Of a stretch of DNA of 64,000 nucleotides, positions 8,911-17,312 are shown piece after piece. Made by a program: the position numbers and the translations under genes. The first letter of the stretch is position 1; the number at the start of each line of letters is the position of its first letter. The DNA is from Paraglaciecola arctica BSs20135 (GTDB lineage Bacteria > Pseudomonadota > Gammaproteobacteria > Enterobacterales > Alteromonadaceae), in contig NZ_BAEO01000047.1 in NCBI RefSeq assembly GCF_000314995.1, positions 31,783 to 95,782 on the forward strand, written 5' to 3'. The notes beneath the pieces are model-generated. The model was not told the origin of the DNA. It did no database searches and was given only the letters and a program-made list of their open reading frames with translations.

Positions 8911-9962
8911 GCATCATCACCCTTATCAGCAAATACAATTAAGTGTTCTAGGTCTAAACGAATACCAATCAGTTCATTTAATTGGTGATCATGATGACTG
9001 AGGGCCAAACACAGTACCCTTGAATGACCAAGATGTTGCAATTCTAGTTGATACAAAATATGCGATCCTTGAAACGATCTATCCACTACTTTTGCCAAGG
9101 TTTTACTTTCGTCGTCATGGATGATGTCGTCTGGACGAACCAAAAACACAACTTTGTCACCTTCCTTGAACCCACTAGCGGGGTTGATAGGAAACACTCC
9201 CAAACCACTATTTAACTTAAGATTTTTGTCTACGGTTGCAGACAAAAACACCCCATCACCAATAAAGGATGCCACAAAACGATTAGCCGGACGATGATAA
9301 AGGGCGTAAGCGTCTGTCCATTGTAATAAGCGTCCTTTGTTCATCACACCAATCACATCGGCCATAGCAAAGGCTTCATGTTGGTCATGGGTAACCATAA
9401 GAGCAGTGGTTTTTTCGTGTTTCAAAATTGCTCGCAGTTCTTTAGCAAGCTCATCTCTTAACTCTGCATCTAAACTAGAAAAAGGCTCATCTAATAATAA
9501 TAAATCGGGTTTAGCTGCCATAGCTCGGGCCAATGCAACACGTTGTTGTTGGCCTCCTGATAAGGCGTGAGGATATCGGTTATCGTAACCAGGTAATCCC
9601 ACTAACATGAGTAGTTCAGTGACTCGCTGAAGCTTTTGGGTACGGCTTTGCTTATGCAAACCAAATGCAATATTTTGCGCAACGGTTAAATGGGGAAACA
9701 AAGCGTAGTCTTGGAACACCACTGCAACGCGGCGCTTTTCAGGATCTAAGTGACTATTCTTAGCGCTAACTAACTTTTTACGTAAGCAGATTTGCCCTGC
9801 CGCTACTTTTTCAAATCCAGCTACGGCTCGCAGAAGAGATGTTTTACCGCATCCTGAGGGCCCTAATAAACAACCTATTTGCCCAACCCCTAATTCAAAA
9901 GTAACCTCTTGAACGGCGTCCTTTTTTTGGTATGCAACGGATACATTATTGAGACTTAGCAT
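8907..9962 (-). CDS. fbpC: Iron(III) ABC transporter ATP-binding protein
   Basis: 351 residues with Walker A GPSGCGKTS, signature LSGGQQQRVALARAM, Walker B LLLLDEPFSSLD and a C-terminal TOBE-like regulatory domain from about residue 240. It energises import of ferric iron through FbpB at the inner membrane. It follows fbpB after 7 bp and overlaps the next gene by 4 bp. Assignment to iron rather than sulfate, spermidine or thiamine rests on the neighbouring FbpA-type binding protein and the Fur-type box. Confidence 0.88.
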   Translation of the reverse strand: MLSLNNVSVAYQKKDAVQEVTFELGVGQIGCLLGPSGCGKTSLLRAVAGFEKVAAGQICLRKKLVSAKNSHLDPEKRRVAVVFQDYALFPHLTVAQNIAFGLHKQSRTQKLQRVTELLMLVGLPGYDNRYPHALSGGQQQRVALARAMAAKPDLLLLDEPFSSLDAELRDELAKELRAILKHEKTTALMVTHDQHEAFAMADVIGVMNKGRLLQWTDAYALYHRPANRFVASFIGDGVFLSATVDKNLKLNSGLGVFPINPASGFKEGDKVVFLVRPDDIIHDDESKTLAKVVDRSFQGSHILYQLELQHLGHSRVLCLALSHHDHQLNELIGIRLDLEHLIVFADKGDDA

Positions 9963-9969
9963 AACTTCC

Positions 9970-11634
9970 CTACTTAATTTGCGAACTATGAGGGCTGGGC
10001 TTATCCATCAACATAGTCAACAAAATGACGGGCAATATACCCACACTGACAATGGCTAGAGCGGGCAACGCAGCGTCCATTAAACGTTCGTCTGAGGCAA
10101 GTTCAAATGCTTTGACTGCCAAGGTATTAAAATTGAATGGGCGTAAAATTAAAGTGGCAGGAAGCTCTTTTAACACATCCACAAAAACCAACAATAATGC
10201 ACTTAACACACTGGTTTTCATCAATGGCACATGAATGGTTCTGAGAATTTGCAAAGGTTTATGCCCTAAAGAACGGGCAGCATCATCCATATTGGGTTTT
10301 ATTCTCGCCAAGCCTGTATCTATATTATGCATAGCTACAGCTAAGAAACGACTACTGTAAACCAAAATCAGAGCAAATAATGAGCCTGAGAATATTAAGC
10401 CAACACTAAGGTCGAACCAATTTTCAGTTAGCGTATTGAGCTTTATATCTAGCCAACTTAGTGAAATCATTGCACCTATAGCGATTACGGTACCAGGCAC
10501 AGCATACCCTAGGCTCACAACGCCGACTATAAATTGAATCGGTTTAATGGGATTAAGGCGTTTTCCATAAGCAAAAAGAAGCGCCAAACTCACCGCAGTG
10601 ATAGCGGCTATAGCAGCCAAATAAAAACTATTCCATAACAACAACCAAAATTCACTGTTAAGTTGTTTGGAATATGTCCTAGACGCCCAACTCAACAGTT
10701 GCAGAACGGGTAATATAAAACCAAAGAACACCGGTATCACACATAAAAATTGCACCCAAAACACTTTACTACCTGTTAATTTTTGTCGACTCACTTGCTG
10801 CGCTCTTTGCCCTTGAAAATAATAGCGAATTTTGCGCCTAGACAGATATTCAAGAATAAGTAACAACACCACAAAACTGGTTAACATTGCAGCTAGTTGA
10901 GCTGCTGCAATACCATTACCTAAACCGAACCAAGTTCTAAAAATACCAGTAGTAAAAGTACTCACACCAAAATATTGCACAGTGCCATAATCCGCGAATG
11001 CCTCCATCATTGCCAGCGCAGCTCCCATTAAAATAGCGGGGCGAGCTAAAGGTAAGACGACTTTAAATAAGTGTTTACTGGGGGACACGCCTAAGCTTCG
11101 AGATACTTCCTCAAGACTGGCTGGTTGTTCACTAAATGCAGTTCTCGCTAACATATAAACATAAGGATACAGCACTAAAGACAACATAATGATAGCGCCT
11201 GGCAAAGAACGAATATCAGGAAAATAATAATCGCCATACTGCCAGTTGAATGTCTCCCTTAACCAAGTTTGCACGGGTCCTGCATAGTCCAACAAACCAG
11301 TATAAGTGTAAGCAATAATGTACGCTGGCATCGCCATTGGTAACAATATCAACCATTGTAATTGTTTACGCCCGGTAAATTCATACCTTGCTATACACCA
11401 AGCTAATACAGTACCAATCACAATAACTAAGACCCCTACACCAAAGGCCAAGATAAGTGAATTAACTATATAATCTGATAAAACAGTTGAATATAGATGT
11501 TGCCATATTTCAGTTTGCGGAAAAAAAACACTTACAAAAACCAAGATTACTGGAGCCGCAAGAATAAAGCAGCCTAAGGCGATGCCTACAAACCAAGGAT
11601 TGAACCAGTTATAAGACCAGTTTTTGAACTTCAT
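9970..11634 (-). CDS. fbpB: Iron(III) ABC transporter permease
   Basis: A fused permease with two six-helix halves, each bearing an EAA loop that docks the ATPase: EEVSRSLGVSPSKHLFKVVL in the first half and ARSLGHKPLQILRTIHVPL in the second. I chose ATG 11634 (554 aa, MKFKNWSYN), which starts after the fbpA stop; a GTG at 11694 would add 20 residues and overlap fbpA by 17 bp and cannot be excluded. Located between fbpA and fbpC in the same operon. Confidence 0.88.
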   Translation of the reverse strand: MKFKNWSYNWFNPWFVGIALGCFILAAPVILVFVSVFFPQTEIWQHLYSTVLSDYIVNSLILAFGVGVLVIVIGTVLAWCIARYEFTGRKQLQWLILLPMAMPAYIIAYTYTGLLDYAGPVQTWLRETFNWQYGDYYFPDIRSLPGAIIMLSLVLYPYVYMLARTAFSEQPASLEEVSRSLGVSPSKHLFKVVLPLARPAILMGAALAMMEAFADYGTVQYFGVSTFTTGIFRTWFGLGNGIAAAQLAAMLTSFVVLLLILEYLSRRKIRYYFQGQRAQQVSRQKLTGSKVFWVQFLCVIPVFFGFILPVLQLLSWASRTYSKQLNSEFWLLLWNSFYLAAIAAITAVSLALLFAYGKRLNPIKPIQFIVGVVSLGYAVPGTVIAIGAMISLSWLDIKLNTLTENWFDLSVGLIFSGSLFALILVYSSRFLAVAMHNIDTGLARIKPNMDDAARSLGHKPLQILRTIHVPLMKTSVLSALLLVFVDVLKELPATLILRPFNFNTLAVKAFELASDERLMDAALPALAIVSVGILPVILLTMLMDKPSPHSSQIK

Positions 11635-11677
11635 AAACTGGCTTATTTTAATACCATAGACCTGTGAATTATTATCT

Positions 11678-12691
11678 TTACTTCCACCCAGCACGATCCA
11701 TCATCTGTACAGCTGCTGCATTTAACTCGCCGAGCTTACCGAGGGGAACCTGTTCAGTTTTAAAGGTGCCGAATGATTGTAGTAGCTTACTCCAAGCAAT
11801 ATCAGCTAAAACAGGGTATTCATGATTGGTTGTGGCATACCACAACTGAGATTCGTTACTGAGTAAAAAATCGATTAACTTAACTGCAGCGTCTTTATTC
11901 GGGGCATTTTTTGTTAAAGCAACGCCAGATATATTGATGTGCGCACCACGGTCAGTTTGATTCGGCCAAATCACTTTTACTTTTTTAGCTTGTTGCTGTG
12001 TGGTTTCATCGTCTGAACTTAACATTCCGGCTAGATAATATGTATTGGCAATAGCTACATCACATAACCCTGCTGCCACGGCTTTAATTTGATCTCTGTC
12101 TCCGCCTTGTGGAGGACGAGCGAAATTTTTAACAAGGCCATTAACCCATTCCTGAGCCGCTGATTCACCCACCTGAGCAATTAACGCTGCCACCATAGAC
12201 TGATTATAAATATTACTCGAACTGCGTATACACACTCGCCCTTTCCATTCTGGTTTGGTGATATCTTCAAGATTAGCAATAGTTTGCGAAGCCACTCTAT
12301 CGACTGACACCATTAAAGGTCGTGCCCGTAACGATAAGCCCAACCAGTGTCCCTGCTCATCACGAAAATTATTGGGCAATTTCGAAATTGCCTCAGATTC
12401 TAAAATTTGCTGAGTTAAACCTTGCTCTTTAGCACGATATAAGCGACCAACATCTGTAGTTAATAACAAATCTGCCGGACTATATTTGCCTTCACTTTTT
12501 AAACGCGTTATCAAATTGTCGGCGTTACCCGTGACTAAATTAACCGCAATACCGGTTTGCTGGGTAAATTTATCTAATAAAGGTTTGATCAAAGCTTCTT
12601 TACGAGCTGAATATAAATTGACCTGCTCTGCCATAACTAATGGAGACAGCAAAGCCGCTATGACGAACATACAGGAGATGATATTTTTCAA
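11678..12691 (-). CDS. fbpA: Iron(III) ABC transporter periplasmic binding protein
   Basis: 337 residues with a signal peptide (MKNIISCMFVIAALLSPLVMA) and the mature start EQVNLYSARKE typical of ferric-binding proteins. The paired tyrosines Tyr218-Tyr219 in ANTYYLAGM correspond to the iron-coordinating tyrosine pair of FbpA. It should capture Fe3+ in the periplasm and deliver it to FbpB. First gene of the operon; a perfect Fur-type inverted repeat lies 55 bp upstream of its ATG, which predicts induction under iron limitation. Confidence 0.92.
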   Translation of the reverse strand: MKNIISCMFVIAALLSPLVMAEQVNLYSARKEALIKPLLDKFTQQTGIAVNLVTGNADNLITRLKSEGKYSPADLLLTTDVGRLYRAKEQGLTQQILESEAISKLPNNFRDEQGHWLGLSLRARPLMVSVDRVASQTIANLEDITKPEWKGRVCIRSSSNIYNQSMVAALIAQVGESAAQEWVNGLVKNFARPPQGGDRDQIKAVAAGLCDVAIANTYYLAGMLSSDDETTQQQAKKVKVIWPNQTDRGAHINISGVALTKNAPNKDAAVKLIDFLLSNESQLWYATTNHEYPVLADIAWSKLLQSFGTFKTEQVPLGKLGELNAAAVQMMDRAGWK

Positions 12692-12745
12692 GAGGTATTC
12701 CTACTTTCTAAAGGCAAACAAATAGAGAGACTGGATGGTAATCTA

Positions 12746-12764
12746 ATTGAGAACTATTCTCAAT
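12746..12764. promoter_or_regulatory. Fur box upstream of fbpA
   Basis: ATTGAGAACTATTCTCAAT is a perfect dyad of 8-bp arms around a 3-bp centre, very close to the TGAGAAT-type Fur motif of gammaproteobacteria. It is 55 bp upstream of the fbpA ATG and 7 bp beyond the end of the GNAT gene. Binding of Fur-Fe2+ here would repress the whole fbpA-fbpB-fbpC-flavoprotein-terB unit. Confidence 0.8.
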
Positions 12765-12770
12765 AACAGT

Positions 12771-13220
12771 TTATTCTTCGTACATTAAATAATGTGTTGG
12801 CTGCATGCCTAAAGATTCATAAGTTTTCTGGGCGATAATGTTTTCTTTTTCTACATATAATCTAAAACCGCAAACATTCTGTTGCTGCTCTGCTAAAGCC
12901 TTTACTTGGGCATATAACTGGGCATAGATACCTTGACGGCGAAAATCAACAGTAATATAAACACTCTGTACCCACCAAAAAACGCCATTGCGCCAATCAC
13001 TCCATTCAGTGGTCACCATTAAACTGCCAACAACTTCATCATTTTGTTCAGCAACCAAATAAAAACCTTTATTATCATCGGCAACTAAGGCTGAGACTCC
13101 CTTAAATAAGATAGCTTGGTCTAATTTCTTTTGTTCGGTTTCCCATGCCATTAATTGATTAAACTTAACCAATGATGAGACATCACTATTATTCGCCACT
13201 CTTATTTTAATTTTTCCCAA
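12771..13220 (-). CDS. GNAT family N-acetyltransferase
   Basis: 149 residues beginning MGKIKIRVANNSDVSSLV, a normal GNAT start, with the acetyl-CoA binding motif A region VDFRRQGIYAQLYAQV (R/Q-x-x-G-I/Y) at about residues 94-110 and a late ENIIAQKTYESLGMQ motif. It probably acetylates an amine or protein N-terminus; substrate unknown. The start is TTG at 13220; a GTG 7 codons later is an alternative. It is oriented towards fbpA and ends just before the Fur-type box. Confidence 0.85.
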   Translation of the reverse strand: MGKIKIRVANNSDVSSLVKFNQLMAWETEQKKLDQAILFKGVSALVADDNKGFYLVAEQNDEVVGSLMVTTEWSDWRNGVFWWVQSVYITVDFRRQGIYAQLYAQVKALAEQQQNVCGFRLYVEKENIIAQKTYESLGMQPTHYLMYEE

Positions 13221-13532
13221 AATTTTTACGCCCTAATTAAATTTAAAACACAACATATTCAAGTTTTGAACATGTGTAATTGTCGAATCCCTTTCCTTAG
13301 TCTTTGGTTCGAATGGCAAAGACGTTTTCAACGACCAGAATACGCATAATGACAGCAAATTATCCAATGTGGAATTTTTAGACTTCTGTGGGGCAATGGA
13401 TAATTTTAAAACAATTTCCATTTATGTCGATGTTATTAAATAATAGTTTTACAGCTTTGCCTACAAAGAATCATATTTTTTTATTAGAATGAGTTCCCTA
13501 CCAAATCAGCATCAATATGGTTGAAGATAAAA
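13221..13532. other. Intergenic region, nothing recognised
   Basis: A 312-bp gap between the divergent GNAT and yciH genes. It must hold both promoters but I see no operator, RNA or repeat. A 62-codon open frame at 13233-13421 has no ribosome site or family resemblance and is not called. Confidence 0.5.
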
Positions 13533-13853
13533 ATGAGTGAAAATAGATTGGTTTACAGCACACAAACTGGCCGCATTCAAAATAAAGAACAAAATAAACC
13601 ATTATTAAAAACTGACGGTATAGTGCGTATACGCCGTGAAACCAAAGGTCGCAAGGGTAAAGGCATGACAACAGTAACTGGCTTGGAACTAGCTGACAAA
13701 GAATTAAAAGACTTATGCAGCCAATTAAAAAAAATGTGTGGCACAGGCGGCGCATTAAAAAACGGGATAATTGAAATTCAAGGTGATAACCGCGATAAAA
13801 TCAAAGCAACACTCGAGCAACTAGGCCATAATGTGAAACTAGCAGGCGGTTAA
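13533..13853 (+). CDS. yciH: YciH, SUI1/eIF1-like translation factor
   Basis: 106 residues starting MSENRLVYSTQTGRI, then the SUI1 fold with VRIRRETKGRKGKGMTTV and a glycine-rich GTGGALKNGIIEIQGD loop, as in eIF1 and bacterial YciH. It is thought to act at the ribosome during initiation, in bacteria probably under stress. ATG 13533 is preceded by GAAG; a TTG four codons upstream is ignored. The following response-regulator gene is 31 bp downstream on the same strand, so co-transcription is likely. Confidence 0.9.
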   Translation: MSENRLVYSTQTGRIQNKEQNKPLLKTDGIVRIRRETKGRKGKGMTTVTGLELADKELKDLCSQLKKMCGTGGALKNGIIEIQGDNRDKIKATLEQLGHNVKLAGG

Positions 13854-13884
13854 TAACCAGTAGAAATACAAATTAGGAGTAGCA

Positions 13885-14685
13885 ATGCAGCATCTGTCTT
13901 TGTCAGAAATTAGTATCATCTTAGTCGAACCTTCTGATACCCAACGAAGAATCATTCTTAAGCAATTAGCGGCTGCGGATATTAATCATGTAGAAGCTGT
14001 TGGAAGCGTCAAACAAGCAATTGACTTTATAACCAAACATGGTGCAGATTTAGTGGTTAGTGCTATGTATTTCGAAGATGGAACCGGCCTAGATATTATT
14101 AAACAAATCAAAAATGACGATGCACTTGCATCAACTCCTTTTATGTTGATTTCCAGCGAAAATCGGGTCGAAAAACTTGAAGAATTTAAACAATCAGGTG
14201 TGGCCGCTATTTTACCCAAACCTTTTACCCCAGAGAATTTAACAAAAGCACTAAAAGCGTCACTTGATTTAATCAACTCAGATGAGCTAGATCTTGACCT
14301 ATTCGATGTACATGACGTTAGAGTGTTATTAGTTGACGACAGCAAACTTGCGCGAAACCATATTCGCAGAGTACTCAATAGTTTAGGTCTTCAAAAGATC
14401 CTAGAGGCAGAAAATGGCGCTGAAGCCTTGACCCTGTTGAAAGACAACACTTTTGACTTAGTGGTAACTGATTATAATATGCCTGAAATGGATGGTAGGG
14501 AACTCTCTGAATTTATTCGCTTTAATCCTGACACTGCACATATACCTATTATTATGGTCACCAGTGAATCAAGCTCTAGCTTGCATATGGCAAATATCCA
14601 CCAAACCGGTGTTAACGCGCTGTGTGACAAACCCTTCGAAGTGAACGAAGTACGCAATATGTTAGCCTCTTTACTTGGCCAATGA
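13885..14685 (+). CDS. Double-receiver response regulator without output domain
   Basis: 266 residues made of two CheY-like receiver domains (about 8-130 and 144-266). The second is canonical: acidic pair DD at 151-152, phosphoacceptor Asp196 in VVTDYNMPEMDG and Lys in CDKPF. The first is degenerate: the acceptor position reads VVSAMYFEDG, with Ala60 where Asp is expected, and the acidic patch is Glu-Pro, though the KPF lysine remains. No DNA-binding or enzymatic domain follows, so it should act by protein contact. It has AGGAG upstream and follows yciH. Confidence 0.85.
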   Translation: MQHLSLSEISIILVEPSDTQRRIILKQLAAADINHVEAVGSVKQAIDFITKHGADLVVSAMYFEDGTGLDIIKQIKNDDALASTPFMLISSENRVEKLEEFKQSGVAAILPKPFTPENLTKALKASLDLINSDELDLDLFDVHDVRVLLVDDSKLARNHIRRVLNSLGLQKILEAENGAEALTLLKDNTFDLVVTDYNMPEMDGRELSEFIRFNPDTAHIPIIMVTSESSSSLHMANIHQTGVNALCDKPFEVNEVRNMLASLLGQ

Positions 14686-14900
14686 TCAATAACATAAGCT
14701 GTTATTCATTATTCTTAAGAAACTAGAAATTTGTGCTTAAGCAAATCGTTGACTTATATGTAGCGGCTTTATAAATTCAGATGCACATTAAGCATATATT
14801 AAACCAGCATATATTGAACCAACAATTATCCTAGATTGATATTACCTATTATTAAAACCTCCCCTATCGGAAGTTATTTTTGAAATTACAAGTGAAGACT

Positions 14901-16082
14901 ATGTCATCAACAGAATTAGAAGAACTTAGAGTAAAAATCACTGATCTAGACACACACCTACTGACTTTTTTAGCTCAAAGACAGCAATATACTAACCAAG
15001 TAGCTGAAACCAAGATCAAAAACCATATTCCAGTACGTGATCAAAAACGTGAAGAAAAATTATTAATTAGGTTAATAAAAGAAGGTAATAAACACGGACT
15101 AGATGCTCATTATGTCACGCAGTTATTCCATGTCATCATTGAAGACTCGGTGTTAAATCAACAAGCATTGTTAGCGGCAAGAGCCAACCCAGGTAGTAGT
15201 CTGCCACTGAATCGCGTGGCGTTTTTGGGTGATAAAGGTTCTTACAGTTATTTGGCCACACAAAAGTATTTTTCCCGGCGCCCAGGTGAGCTGCTTGAAA
15301 TAGGCTGCCAAAGCTTTTTAGAGATAATTAAGAAAGTAGAAAGCAACGAAGCAGACTATGCCGTATTACCAATTGAAAACACCTCTTCAGGCAGCATCAA
15401 TGAGGTATACGACCAACTACAACATACTCATCTTTCGATAATTGGAGAACTCACTTACCCAATAAAACATGCTTTATTGGTTAATCAAGATACCGATGTT
15501 AGCAAAATAAAAACCTTATACGCCCACCCGCAAGTTTTTGCTCAGTGTAGTCATTTCCTTGCCGAGTTAGGTAATGTTGAAGTTAAACCTTGCGATAGCA
15601 CTTCTGCGGCTATGTTAAAGGTGGCCGAGATGCAGGCAGATGATGTGGCGGCTATGGGTAGTGAAACGGGTGGAAAGTTATATGGTTTACATGCAATTCA
15701 ATCAAACCTAGCCAACCAAAAAGAAAATCATAGTCGTTTTTTTGTAGTTGCCCGTAAGCCAGTCAATGTGCCATTGCAAGTACCTGCAAAAACCACATTA
15801 GTGATGTCTACCGTGCAAAAATCAGGTGCATTAGTAGAAGCGCTTATGGTACTGCGCGACAACAAAATCAATATGACTAAGCTTGAGTCTAGGCCTATTA
15901 CCGGCAATCCTTGGGAAGAAATGTTTTATATTGATGTGGAAGGTAATGTGCAAGATGGTCCAATGCAGCAAGCGCTAGAAGAGTTACAGGCCATGACACG
16001 TTACTTCAAAGTATTAGGTTGTTATCCAAATGAAGAGATAAACCCAACAAAAGTAGCTGCTGTGAGTGCGTTAGCAGATTAG
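14901..16082 (+). CDS. pheA: Bifunctional chorismate mutase/prephenate dehydratase (P-protein)
   Basis: 393 residues: AroQ chorismate mutase (about 1-90), prephenate dehydratase (about 105-285, with IENTSSGSINEV holding the catalytic Thr) and a C-terminal ACT domain carrying the phenylalanine-binding GALV and ESRP motifs (KSGALVEAL, KLESRPITGNP). It makes phenylpyruvate from chorismate and should be inhibited by phenylalanine. I chose ATG 14901; an in-frame TTG at 14880 is possible. It converges with tyrA across a shared terminator. No Phe-rich leader peptide was seen upstream. Confidence 0.95.
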   Translation: MSSTELEELRVKITDLDTHLLTFLAQRQQYTNQVAETKIKNHIPVRDQKREEKLLIRLIKEGNKHGLDAHYVTQLFHVIIEDSVLNQQALLAARANPGSSLPLNRVAFLGDKGSYSYLATQKYFSRRPGELLEIGCQSFLEIIKKVESNEADYAVLPIENTSSGSINEVYDQLQHTHLSIIGELTYPIKHALLVNQDTDVSKIKTLYAHPQVFAQCSHFLAELGNVEVKPCDSTSAAMLKVAEMQADDVAAMGSETGGKLYGLHAIQSNLANQKENHSRFFVVARKPVNVPLQVPAKTTLVMSTVQKSGALVEALMVLRDNKINMTKLESRPITGNPWEEMFYIDVEGNVQDGPMQQALEELQAMTRYFKVLGCYPNEEINPTKVAAVSALAD

Positions 16083-16115
16083 TCAAATTTGGTCGTTTTA
16101 TATCCATCAGACACA

Positions 16116-16148
16116 AAAAAAGGGTGCAGATTTCGCTGCACCCTTTTT
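16116..16148. terminator. Bidirectional terminator between pheA and tyrA
   Basis: Stem AGGGTGCAG / CTGCACCCT with a 6-nt loop, extended by A-run on the left and T-run on the right so that both strands end in U. It sits 34 bp past the pheA stop and 14 bp from the tyrA stop, so it can end both converging transcripts. Confidence 0.88.
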
Positions 16149-16161
16149 AGAGACAAATTAT

Positions 16162-17304
16162 TTAAACATCCTCACTTAATGAACGATCATCATCTGCCTT
16201 TAGTAAAAGTTTCCTACTGTTGACTAAACATTGTTTCGAATAATCACCAAACCAAGAGCCAATTTTGAAAAATTGCTTTATAAACTCACCCTTGTTGTTG
16301 CTTTCAATCAACGCCAGCGCCTGATTAAATTTCACACTAAACTCGGTTAATACGGCAAGACTGTCCTTATTATCAAATATAATATCGGCGTATAACACTG
16401 GGTCCTGAGCAAATAATCGCCCAACCATTGCCAACTCTAAACGATAAATTGGCGAACTTAAGGATATTAATTGTTGTAGATCCGGGTTTTCACCAGCCAA
16501 ATGTGAACCAAATACAAAACTACAAAAATGCCTCATGACCTGAATAAATACCATAGCATCATCATGCTCTTTAGCGGAGGTCTGTTGCAATATCCCTCCC
16601 CAAATACGAATTTGTTGCAATAACCATTCATATTGCTCGGGATGACGTCCATGGCAAACCACCACGACCTGTTTAACTAAACTAGGAACATCTGGCCCAA
16701 ACATAGGGTGCAGCCCCAATACAGGCCCTTTATGTGCGGCCATCATGGCCGCTAGTGGTTTTTGTTTAGTACTGGTAATATCAACTAAGATGCAGTCTAA
16801 AGGTAAATTAGTCAGCTTAGATATTATACTTTCAGTTAATTTGATAGGCACGGCTACTAACACTAAACCGGCATCACTAAGGATAGAATCGGCATTCGGC
16901 CAGTCGTCTTTTTCAAGCAACTGAACTGAAAAACCACTACGTTCAAACATATCAACAAAAATCCTGCCTAAAGCACCAGCCCCACCTATTACTACGATTT
17001 TTTTAATATTTGGATTAGTGCATAAATAGTCAACATTTTGAGTATGGTAAGACTCACGCATGATCCTACGTAACAAGTCTTCAACTAAAACTGGAGATAC
17101 ATTTTGTTGTTCGGCCTGTGCTCGTCTTTTAGCAATCAGCTCAGCTTCACGCTCAGGTACATAAATAGGTAAACCAACTTGACTCTTATATTTACCTACT
17201 TGAGCTGTGACCTTTGCCCGTTTAGCCAATAACTCAACTAACTGGCTATCAATTTCATCAATTTGCTGTCTTAGCTGATTAAGATCATTGGGGGATACGG
17301 GCAT
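16162..17304 (-). CDS. tyrA: Bifunctional chorismate mutase/prephenate dehydrogenase (T-protein)
   Basis: 380 residues: AroQ chorismate mutase (about 1-90, LNQLRQQIDEIDSQLVELLA) and an NAD-dependent prephenate dehydrogenase with the nucleotide motif GGAGALGR near residue 110 and a conserved LGLHPMFGPD segment. It makes 4-hydroxyphenylpyruvate for tyrosine. It lies 8 bp after aroF, the same aroF-tyrA operon as in enterobacteria, so it is probably under the TyrR-like box upstream of aroF. Confidence 0.95.
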   Translation of the reverse strand: MPVSPNDLNQLRQQIDEIDSQLVELLAKRAKVTAQVGKYKSQVGLPIYVPEREAELIAKRRAQAEQQNVSPVLVEDLLRRIMRESYHTQNVDYLCTNPNIKKIVVIGGAGALGRIFVDMFERSGFSVQLLEKDDWPNADSILSDAGLVLVAVPIKLTESIISKLTNLPLDCILVDITSTKQKPLAAMMAAHKGPVLGLHPMFGPDVPSLVKQVVVVCHGRHPEQYEWLLQQIRIWGGILQQTSAKEHDDAMVFIQVMRHFCSFVFGSHLAGENPDLQQLISLSSPIYRLELAMVGRLFAQDPVLYADIIFDNKDSLAVLTEFSVKFNQALALIESNNKGEFIKQFFKIGSWFGDYSKQCLVNSRKLLLKADDDRSLSEDV

Positions 17305-17312
17305 TACTTTTC

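Noticed and set aside
11635..11694. 20-codon N-terminal extension of FbpB starting at GTG
   Set aside because: It would overlap fbpA by 17 bp; the ATG at 11634 gives a normal-length permease, though the GTG cannot be excluded.
13233..13421. 62-codon open frame on the minus strand between GNAT and yciH
   Set aside because: No ribosome site, no recognisable family, and it occupies a divergent promoter region.
14780..14875. Possible pheL-type leader peptide and attenuator before pheA
   Set aside because: The only short ORF there has no phenylalanine, and the AACCTCC/GGAAGTT stem is short with a mismatch.
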